9,704 nucleotides of DNA, from positions 1 through 9,704 of the forward strand of contig WTAK01000280.1 in NCBI GenBank assembly GCA_013139625.1, read 5' to 3'. The notes beneath the pieces were generated by a model. The model did not search any database, was not told where the DNA came from, and saw only the letters and a list, made by a program, of their open reading frames with translations. Origin of the DNA: Candidatus Delongbacteria bacterium (GTDB taxonomy: Bacteria; UBA4055). Position numbers and translations under genes: made by a program. Shown one piece after another: positions 3,964-9,704 of the stretch. Within the stretch, counting starts at the first letter, position 1. Each line of letters starts with the position of its first letter.

Positions 3964-6312
3964 TTATTTTAATTCAATGACCGTAACTCCGTAATCCCCT
4001 TCACCATATTCTCCAAATTTTTTACGTTTAACATGAGGATTCATAGCCAAATATTCATTGACCAACTTTGATAAGATACCTTCTCCTTTACCATGGATTA
4101 TCTCTGAGAAACTTAGATTATTTAAGACCATACTTTCGATATGCTTCTCCAACATTGCAATAGCCTCATCTCCCCTCTTTCCTCTGAGGTCAAGTGCAAG
4201 CTTTGCAGTATCCGAAGTTGGCGTATATGTCACACTAACACTTATATCTTCTTTCTTTCCTTTGATAACAGAAACAATTTGATCTTGCTTTATTCTGAGG
4301 TTTATATCACCGATGGCAACTTCTACATTTTTACCTTTAATTTCATTGATAATTCCTGTACTGGAAAAATTCTTGATCTCAACTTCCATTCCAACTTTCA
4401 ATTCTCCATCATAACTCTTCTTCTGATCTGAAATATCTTTATTTAGAATATTTAATTTCTTTTCTTCTTTTTGTATTTTTTCTCTGACTTTTTTTACAAC
4501 TTCCTTATCTGCTTTATTCGATTTTATCTCACTCACAGCATTTTCGATCATCTTATTTGATTGAGCAATAACTTCCTTAGCTTTCTTAGCTGCTTCACGC
4601 ATTATCTTCTTCTCATTCTTCTGTAGCTCTGTGAATTTTTTATCATAATGATCTTTTAGATCCTTCAGCTGAGTATTCACAGACTTGGAATCTCTTATCA
4701 TCTTGTTGTAATTTGTTATCTTTGTGTCTAATTCTGAGATCAATCCTTCAAGATTCTCTTTGTCTTTTCCGAGATGAACTCTGGCTTTATCTATGATATA
4801 CTTTGGCAGTCCGTGCCTTTTTGAAATTTCGAAAGCGTAGCTTGAACCGGGCAGTCCTGCTCTGAATTTATATGTCGGAGAAATATTCTTTTTATCAAAC
4901 TCCATTGACCCATTTGAAACACCTTTTTCTCTGTATGCATAAGATTTCAATATTCCTTGGTGAGTCGTAGCTATCGTAGTGAATTTTCTCTTGGTCAACT
5001 CCGAGATTATTGCCATAGAAAGACTTGCGCCCTCGGCAGGGTCAGTTGAAGCTCCTATCTCATCAAGTAGAACTAAAGTATCGTTAGTTTTTGTTCTCAA
5101 TACTGCACTTAATTTAGTAATGTGAGAACTGAATGTCGATAGATCATTTTCAATAGATTGCCCATCACCTATATCAGTGAATATCTCTGAGAAAATACCG
5201 ATATTTGAATTACTCTGAGTTGGTAAATGCATACCTGCCCTTGCCATCATGCATAATAGTCCTATCGTTTTCAATGTAACCGTTTTACCACCTGCATTCG
5301 GCCCTGTGATTATCATTGAATGGAATTTTTCACCGATCTCAAGATCAAGTGCCACTACATCCTTAATTCCGTGAGAATCCACTAATAATGGATGTAATCC
5401 ATGATAAATATTTACAATATTCTTGGTATTGACTTTCACATGGTTGCAATAATATTTGATCGAGAACTTTGCCTTTGAATAAATAACATCAAGTTCTGCA
5501 AGTATCTCTGTGTTTAAAAGAACTTCATCTTTGATATCCCAAACTGAACTTACCAATGCTCTGATGATACGATCTAGTTCTTTTCTTTCTTCTCTGTGTA
5601 AGTTTTCCAGTTCGGAGTTTATCTCAATTGATTCGTAAGGTTCAACGAAAACTGTATTACCCGTTGCACTTTCATCCACAACTATACCATTTACACGATT
5701 CTTTTTGTCAGCTTTCACAGGTATAACGAACCTTCCGTTCCTGTAAGTAATTTCACCTTCTCTGGCATAACCGTCTTTTGTATATTGATCAAATACCTGA
5801 GCTGTCTTTTTTCTTAGCTTGTTCTGAGCATTAACGATCTTACTTCTGATCGATTTCAATTCTCTTGATGCAGTATCTAAGATCTCTCCATCGCTACTAA
5901 CAGCTTTGAAGATCCTTTCTTCTACATCCTCGAACACTTCAAGCTCATCACAGATCTCAAAAATACTTGGATATTTATCAATCTTTGAATAAATAAATGA
6001 ATATATCTTCCTGGCAACTGATAAAGTTGATGCAATGTTATATAGATTTACAGGCTCTGTCAGCTGATCCGGAGATCTAAGTTGAGCAACTGCTTCATCA
6101 ATATCTTTCACACCGTGGATCGGAAAATTCCCTGATGATAATATTTTTTTCATTTCTGTAACTAAATCCATATCGGACAGGATCACACGAATATCTTCGG
6201 ATAATTCTAACTCCGCAGCTTCCTTCTTCCCTTTCACAGAAGTTGCGTACGATCTAAGCTTCTCTCTGATCTGATCAAAACCCAGAACTCTTTCACTGTT
6301 TATATCTTTCAT
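3964..6312 (-). CDS. mutS2: MutS2 ATPase/Smr-domain protein
   Basis: 782 residues, normal for MutS2. The N-terminal core and clamp regions (about 1-300, no MutS mismatch-binding domain) lead to an ABC-type ATPase: Walker A GPNAGGKT (337-344), signature region STFSSH (392-397), Walker B LVLLDEIG (413-420) and the H-loop TTH (449-451). A charged probable coiled coil spans about 520-635, then a KOW-like segment (about 638-683), then an Smr domain with LDLRG (707-711) and HGKGEG (740-745). MutS2 has been linked to suppression of recombination and, in Bacillus subtilis, to splitting collided ribosomes. It does not act in mismatch repair. AAGGA lies about 11 nt before the ATG, a rather long spacing, but the family N-terminus is in place. 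It follows alr by 45 bp and probably shares its transcript. It converges on the tmRNA. Confidence 0.96.
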   Translation of the reverse strand: MKDINSERVLGFDQIREKLRSYATSVKGKKEAAELELSEDIRVILSDMDLVTEMKKILSSGNFPIHGVKDIDEAVAQLRSPDQLTEPVNLYNIASTLSVARKIYSFIYSKIDKYPSIFEICDELEVFEDVEERIFKAVSSDGEILDTASRELKSIRSKIVNAQNKLRKKTAQVFDQYTKDGYAREGEITYRNGRFVIPVKADKKNRVNGIVVDESATGNTVFVEPYESIEINSELENLHREERKELDRIIRALVSSVWDIKDEVLLNTEILAELDVIYSKAKFSIKYYCNHVKVNTKNIVNIYHGLHPLLVDSHGIKDVVALDLEIGEKFHSMIITGPNAGGKTVTLKTIGLLCMMARAGMHLPTQSNSNIGIFSEIFTDIGDGQSIENDLSTFSSHITKLSAVLRTKTNDTLVLLDEIGASTDPAEGASLSMAIISELTKRKFTTIATTHQGILKSYAYREKGVSNGSMEFDKKNISPTYKFRAGLPGSSYAFEISKRHGLPKYIIDKARVHLGKDKENLEGLISELDTKITNYNKMIRDSKSVNTQLKDLKDHYDKKFTELQKNEKKIMREAAKKAKEVIAQSNKMIENAVSEIKSNKADKEVVKKVREKIQKEEKKLNILNKDISDQKKSYDGELKVGMEVEIKNFSSTGIINEIKGKNVEVAIGDINLRIKQDQIVSVIKGKKEDISVSVTYTPTSDTAKLALDLRGKRGDEAIAMLEKHIESMVLNNLSFSEIIHGKGEGILSKLVNEYLAMNPHVKRKKFGEYGEGDYGVTVIELK

Positions 6313-6337
6313 TATGTTTAATTCCTTATATTTTATG

Positions 6338-6357
6338 AGACGTGATAAATCACGTCT
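6338..6357. repeat. REP-like palindrome, GACG...CGTC family, copy 2
   Basis: AGACGTGAT-AA-ATCACGTCT is a perfect 9-bp inverted repeat with a 2-nt centre. It fills the short gap between alr and mutS2 and directly follows the alr stop codon. No T-run follows on the minus strand, so read-through into mutS2 is expected. The hairpin could protect or attenuate the message. Confidence 0.65.
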
Positions 6358-7497
6358 TTACATCTTATTTACTACCACCCTCGGAACTCTACTCGATATC
6401 ATTGTCAATACCTCATACGGAATAGTCCCGATCTTGTCACATAGCTCTTCAAGTCGAAGTTGATCATTCTCATCCTTCCCAAAAAGAAGCACATCATCCC
6501 CGTTAAAAGCTTCACCATTCGCACCTACATCAACCATCATCTGATCCATACATACATTCCCAACGACCGGATATTTCTTTCCTCTGATAATAACTTCTCC
6601 CTTATTCGAAAGAAGTCTATTATACCCATCTCCATATCCAATAGGAAGTGTAACTATTCTTGTCTGCTGATCACTTGTATATGTATGATTATAGCTGACA
6701 CCAACACTTTGACTTATAACCTTGAAGTATGATACTTTTGTTAAAAGCGACATCACCGGTTTTAATTCTTCCTTGAAATCTTGTGGCAGATCACTATATC
6801 CGTAAAGCATTAGACCCGGTCTTACCATATTGTAATGGGAATCCGGAAAATCGATTATTCCTGCCGAATTGGCAGCATGTATATATTTTACCGGCAAAAA
6901 ATTCCTTTCCATCAAGTTAAGTATCTTATCAAATCTCTTGATCTGCTTTTCTGTGAATTTCTTGTCGTTATCTAATTTTGCGAAATGAGTGAAAATACCT
7001 TCAACAATAATATTCTCTGAGTTATATGTTTCTTCAATAAATTTCTCTGAATTATACCAGTGAACTCCAAGCCTTTCCATGCCTGTATCTATCTTGAGAT
7101 GTACTTTAGCTTTCTTTCCAAGAGAAACTGCTGTCTGGCTTATAGCTGTTGTTTTATCTAACGATGAAGTTGTAATATCTATATCATATTTAATAAATTC
7201 AGGGATCTGCTCTATATTTATTCCACCCATAACTAAAATAGGTATATCTATGCCATTATTTCTGAGAAATATCCCTTCTTCCAAAAAGGCTACTCCGAAA
7301 TAATTCACACCGAGCTTTATAAGTGATTTAGCGATAGTAAGCATACCGTGCCCGTATGCATTGGCTTTTATAATTCCCATGACCTTGACTTCATCACCGA
7401 TAAAGGTTTTTACGATCTTATAATTATTTCTGAGATTCGCCAAGTCGATTATTGCTCTGGTCGGTCTATTCTGATATGCTAGTATTTGTTTGTTCAT
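6358..7497 (-). CDS. alr: Alanine racemase
   Basis: PLP enzyme that interconverts L- and D-alanine, supplying D-alanine for peptidoglycan in the cytoplasm. 379 residues, normal length. The PLP lysine is K44 in VMGIIKANAYGHG. K135 and R142 stand in HLKIDTGMERLG (the usual carbamylated Lys and the Arg near the catalytic Tyr). R226 is in NMVRPGLMLYG, the catalytic Tyr is Y269 in GVSY, followed by IGYGDGY (286-292) and VCMDQ (315-319). All key residues are present, so the enzyme should be active. There is no MurF fusion, which some Bacteroidota have. The start has GGAG shortly upstream. It follows the 137-residue membrane protein by 42 bp and precedes mutS2 by 45 bp, consistent with one operon. 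Confidence 0.97.
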   Translation of the reverse strand: MNKQILAYQNRPTRAIIDLANLRNNYKIVKTFIGDEVKVMGIIKANAYGHGMLTIAKSLIKLGVNYFGVAFLEEGIFLRNNGIDIPILVMGGINIEQIPEFIKYDIDITTSSLDKTTAISQTAVSLGKKAKVHLKIDTGMERLGVHWYNSEKFIEETYNSENIIVEGIFTHFAKLDNDKKFTEKQIKRFDKILNLMERNFLPVKYIHAANSAGIIDFPDSHYNMVRPGLMLYGYSDLPQDFKEELKPVMSLLTKVSYFKVISQSVGVSYNHTYTSDQQTRIVTLPIGYGDGYNRLLSNKGEVIIRGKKYPVVGNVCMDQMMVDVGANGEAFNGDDVLLFGKDENDQLRLEELCDKIGTIPYEVLTMISSRVPRVVVNKM

Positions 7498-7511
7498 AGT
7501 TTCTCCGTCAT

Positions 7512-7528
7512 CCTGAACTTGATTCAGG
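7512..7528. repeat. CCTGAA-N5-TTCAGG inverted repeat before alr
   Basis: A 6+5+6 inverted repeat in the 42-bp gap just upstream of the alr Shine-Dalgarno. The sequence around it (GTCATCCTGAACTTGATTC) resembles, from memory, a short dispersed sequence seen in many unrelated genomes. I cannot check copy number here. Confidence 0.4.
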
Positions 7529-7539
7529 TATCCATTGTT

Positions 7540-7953
7540 TTATACTGTAAGCTTTTTTAATACTTTCGATAAGCCTATAGAATTTATACCCAAAATAAGT
7601 AGAATCAATCCTTCTACTTCTGATTTTATTAAAAATAATTTCCCAATCAATATAAAATCTAAAAGACAAACAATACTGAATAATATCAACAACCATCCTA
7701 AAACACTAAGAAAAGAACTGAATCCTGAGAAAGTGGAAATATTTGAATCATCAGTTTGTTTTACTTTATTCTCTGTAAATTCATTCTTCTTAACTTTTTC
7801 TTCATCCTGTTCAAAATATTCGCCTGCACATTTGTTCTGAAACTTAGCAGGATAATCCTTAATATTCAAATGAATCTTGCTACAAACACCAATATTACTA
7901 TCATAACTCATACATTTTGGACAATAATCCTGAAAATTAATCTTCTCTTCCAT
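7540..7953 (-). CDS. Small Cys-rich protein with two membrane segments, function unknown
   Basis: 137 residues, family not recognised. The N-terminus carries CPKC (11-14), then C24, H28 and C42 in GVCSKIH...YPAKFQNKCAGEYF, a pattern that could bind zinc. A short acidic and lysine-rich linker (about 48-70) leads to two hydrophobic stretches, about 81-103 (LSVLGWLLILFSIVCLL core) and 112-129, which look like a membrane hairpin. The metal site and linker probably lie on one side of the membrane, perhaps cytoplasmic. AGGA stands 8 nt before the ATG. It sits on the same strand between mnmE and alr, 42 bp before alr, so co-transcription with alr is likely. The overlapping plus-strand frames lack any family signature. 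No function is proposed. Confidence 0.72.
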   Translation of the reverse strand: MEEKINFQDYCPKCMSYDSNIGVCSKIHLNIKDYPAKFQNKCAGEYFEQDEEKVKKNEFTENKVKQTDDSNISTFSGFSSFLSVLGWLLILFSIVCLLDFILIGKLFLIKSEVEGLILLILGINSIGLSKVLKKLTV

Positions 7954-7985
7954 TATGTTTTCCTGTTTTTTATTTAAATCGTTTC

Positions 7986-8008
7986 GGGGACGAAAAGAAA
8001 TCGTCCCC
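7986..8008. repeat. REP-like palindrome, GACG...CGTC family, copy 3
   Basis: GGGGACGA (7986-7993) and TCGTCCCC (8001-8008) form a perfect 8-bp stem with a 7-nt A/G loop. TAC follows on the right, as in copy 1 (CCCCTAC in both). It lies in the gap between the mnmE stop and the 137-residue protein. Confidence 0.65.
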
Positions 8009-8015
8009 TACTTTT

Positions 8016-8040
8016 CTCTGTGTCCTCTGTGATCTCTGTG
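8016..8040. repeat. Three-unit 9-bp tandem array, CTCTGTG core
   Basis: CTCTGTG occurs at 8016-8022, 8025-8031 and 8034-8040, separated by TC and AT, giving an exact 9-bp period. It begins 8 bp after palindrome copy 3 and ends 10 bp from the mnmE stop. It is non-coding. Confidence 0.7.
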
Positions 8041-8050
8041 GTTTAATCTT

Positions 8051-9361
8051 TTACTTCCCAATACAGAAATTCCCAAAAATATTATTGATGATATCCATAC
8101 TTGTCGTCTCTCCTGTGATCTCCCCGAGTGTATCTAATGCCTGTCTCATATCAACTATCACTACTTCATTATTCTGTCCTTCCTGAATAGACAATTTAGC
8201 TTGTTCCAGCTGAGAAACAGTCTCTTTCAGAATATTAAAATGACGAATATTCGAAATATAATATGGCTGATATGAAAGTTTCTCATCTATCACTTTTTTT
8301 ACGATCTGATGTTTTAATTCTTCAACACCAACTCCGGTCTTACAGCTGATCTTCACTGAATTTTCATCAATGATAACATCCTCAAGGTCACATTTATTAT
8401 AAACTTTGATAATATTACCTAAAAATTCTTCTTCCGATGGATTTGTGGAGTCAAGTATATGAAGAATTATATCTGCTTCTTCGATCAATTTCCTTGATCT
8501 GCTTATACCTTCATTTTCAATGATATCCTGAGTTTCTCTGATACCTGCCGTATCGAATATCCTTAACAAGTAACCATTTACTTCTATCTTTTCCTCAATG
8601 ATATCTCTTGTAGTTCCGGCTATATCCGTAACAATAACTCTGTCCGATTTAAGAAATGCGTTCATCAGGGATGATTTTCCAACATTAACTTCTCCGACTA
8701 AGGCTACTTTTATTCCATCACGGTAGATCCTACCTTTTTTGTACCCAACTACAAATTTATTTATAACTTCAACTGCAAGGTCGATCTTCCTTATTATTTC
8801 CTCATTCGGAGTAAAATCCAGGTCTTCCTCTGCAAAATCAAGTTCAAGCTCCAAAATTGACATAAGTTCGATAAGCATTGCATTTATCTTCTTAAGTTCT
8901 TCAGAAAGTCCACCTTCCAACTGCTCTCTTGATGAAATGAATGCTGCATCACTTTCAGAATTTATCAGGTCTATCACAGCTTCAGCTTGAACAAGGTCCA
9001 TTTTTCCATTCATAAATCTTTTCTGAGTAAATTCTCCCGGCTCTGCTTCTCTGATACCTTTTTCTAAGTAAAATGCTTCAAGTATCTTACGAACTATAAT
9101 AGGCGATCCATGACAGAATATCTCTGCTGATTCTTCACCTGTATAAGAATTTCCCTCTTTGAAAAAAGCCACCGTGATCTGATCAATACTCTCACCTTCA
9201 TTTATAAATTCGGTCAGGTATAACTTATTATATTCGACATCCTGAAGTTTTTCTTCTATTGATAGATATTCTTTGACTATATTTACGGTATTATTACCTG
9301 ATAATCTTATCACTGATATTCCCGCTTTACCAGGTGCTGATGCTAATGCTGCTATGATCAT
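8051..9361 (-). CDS. mnmE: tRNA modification GTPase MnmE
   Basis: With MnmG, MnmE makes the aminomethyl or carboxymethylaminomethyl group on U34 of certain tRNAs, which supports decoding at the wobble position. 436 residues, slightly short but complete. The N-terminal tetrahydrofolate-binding domain (1 to about 118) begins MIIAALASAPGKAGISVIRL and includes EAEPGEFTQKRFMNGKMDL. A helical domain surrounds the GTPase domain, which carries G1 GEVNVGKSS (223-231), G2 GTTRD (249-253), G3 DTAG (270-273), G4 NKCD (322-325) and G5 SCKT (339-342). The C-terminal CIGK (433-436) with its catalytic Cys is intact. G1 has Val where Pro is common. The start lacks a strong Shine-Dalgarno and follows the stop of the upstream gene by only 3 nt, so translational coupling is likely. 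mnmG is not in the window. Confidence 0.97.
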   Translation of the reverse strand: MIIAALASAPGKAGISVIRLSGNNTVNIVKEYLSIEEKLQDVEYNKLYLTEFINEGESIDQITVAFFKEGNSYTGEESAEIFCHGSPIIVRKILEAFYLEKGIREAEPGEFTQKRFMNGKMDLVQAEAVIDLINSESDAAFISSREQLEGGLSEELKKINAMLIELMSILELELDFAEEDLDFTPNEEIIRKIDLAVEVINKFVVGYKKGRIYRDGIKVALVGEVNVGKSSLMNAFLKSDRVIVTDIAGTTRDIIEEKIEVNGYLLRIFDTAGIRETQDIIENEGISRSRKLIEEADIILHILDSTNPSEEEFLGNIIKVYNKCDLEDVIIDENSVKISCKTGVGVEELKHQIVKKVIDEKLSYQPYYISNIRHFNILKETVSQLEQAKLSIQEGQNNEVVIVDMRQALDTLGEITGETTSMDIINNIFGNFCIGK

Positions 9362-9364
9362 AAT

Positions 9365-9704
9365 TTACTCGCTATGTTTTCTAATTACTTCCTGAATATT
9401 ACCTGCTAAATAATACGGCATATTTATCAATTTAAACTTTTTACCCTTTTGAGTTGTCAGCATATCAATACTTAATTTTTCTGAGTATATTCTTACAGCT
9501 ATTTTACTTTCTGACTGATCCATAAAATAGTGAAGTGACTTCATTTTTCCTGTTGAACCCGATTTTACTTCTACAGGAATGATCTTGCCGTTGTAATTAA
9601 TTATAAAATCAACTTCTGCACTTGATTGTTTTTTATCTCTTACCCAAAATTTAATAGAGTGTAGAGGAGAAAAACTTGATGCAAGAAATTCCTGACCTAT
9701 AATG
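9365..9704 (-). CDS. C-terminal fragment of a DUF4143-type ATP-binding protein
   Basis: Only the last 112 residues are inside the window, and the N-terminal ATPase part lies off the right edge. The fragment contains FWVRDKKQSSAEVDFII, then GKIIPVEVKSG, then a C-terminal LINMPYYLAGNI. This matches my recollection of the DUF4143 tail of large AAA-type ATPases common in Bacteroidota and other anaerobes. The D (AEVDF) and E-x-K (VEVKSG) residues form a PD-(D/E)xK nuclease-fold signature. The biological role of the family is not established. The stop codon lies 3 nt before the mnmE ATG. Family assignment from the tail alone is fairly firm, but the ATPase domain is assumed. Confidence 0.82.
   Translation of the reverse strand, partial: IIGQEFLASSFSPLHSIKFWVRDKKQSSAEVDFIINYNGKIIPVEVKSGSTGKMKSLHYFMDQSESKIAVRIYSEKLSIDMLTTQKGKKFKLINMPYYLAGNIQEVIRKHSE

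Noticed and set aside
4058..4431. Plus-strand open frames antisense to the 3' end of mutS2
   Set aside because: These are shadows of a well-supported MutS2 coding frame, with no Shine-Dalgarno or family motif.
6460..7303. Plus-strand open frames antisense to alr
   Set aside because: alr carries every catalytic motif on the other strand. The antisense peptides show nothing recognisable.
7508..7977. Other open frames overlapping the 137-residue membrane protein
   Set aside because: The plus-strand frames are Phe/Ile-rich shadows. The 62-residue minus-strand frame runs into the repeat before alr. Only the 137-residue frame has a Shine-Dalgarno and an ordered Cys/TM layout.
8739..8990. 83-residue Ser-rich plus-strand frame
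   Set aside because: It is antisense to the helical domain of mnmE. Ser-richness is what antisense reading of Glu/Leu-rich helices produces.

Overview
The window is AT-rich bacterial DNA, densely packed and mostly transcribed from the minus strand. It looks like chromosomal housekeeping sequence from a fermentative anaerobe. Direct signs are an [FeFe]-hydrogenase catalytic subunit with the long NuoG-like iron-sulfur N-terminus, a one-piece tmRNA whose 3' CCA is not encoded, and short palindromic or tandem oligonucleotides at most gene ends. The tmRNA promoter can be read either as sigma70-like or as the Bacteroidota TAnnTTTG type. An ORF6N-domain gene and a DUF4143-type ATPase also suggest the Bacteroidota/FCB part of the tree. 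Clear Shine-Dalgarno sequences before several genes do not point to a strict Bacteroidota, so the placement is a low-confidence inference.

Layout. 1-1475 (minus): N-terminal 491 residues of the hydrogenase, running off the left edge. 1476-1824: divergent intergenic region with a TGTGA-N6-TCACA palindrome over the hydrogenase promoter and three other inverted repeats. 1825-2316 (plus): two-CBS-domain protein, followed by a 7-bp-period repeat and an intrinsic terminator. 2397-3287 (minus): ORF6N DNA-binding domain fused to a PLD-like domain, with a perfect palindrome upstream and another inside the gene. 3288-3527: non-coding, with a minus-strand terminator, a second 7-bp-period repeat and the tmRNA promoter. 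3528-3883 (plus): tmRNA (ssrA) with the unusual tag ANNNYALAA. 3885-3913: perfect bidirectional terminator shared with the convergent mutS2. 3964-9704 (minus): a co-directional run transcribed in the order DUF4143 ATPase fragment, mnmE, small Cys-rich membrane protein, alr, mutS2.

How the genes work together. The hydrogenase would recycle fermentative reductant, and its promoter carries a site of the Rex or Crp/Fnr shape, which fits redox control. ssrA and mutS2 are convergent neighbours that share a terminator. Both families are linked to stalled or collided ribosomes, although shared function here is inference. MnmE modifies the tRNA wobble uridine and Alr makes D-alanine for peptidoglycan. 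These are ordinary core functions, and the co-directional order need not mean a dedicated pathway.

I see no clear new multi-gene system. The points most worth a second look are the redox-type operator at the hydrogenase, the tmRNA tag, a set of GACG...CGTC palindromes at gene junctions, and the palindromes in and before the ORF6N gene.
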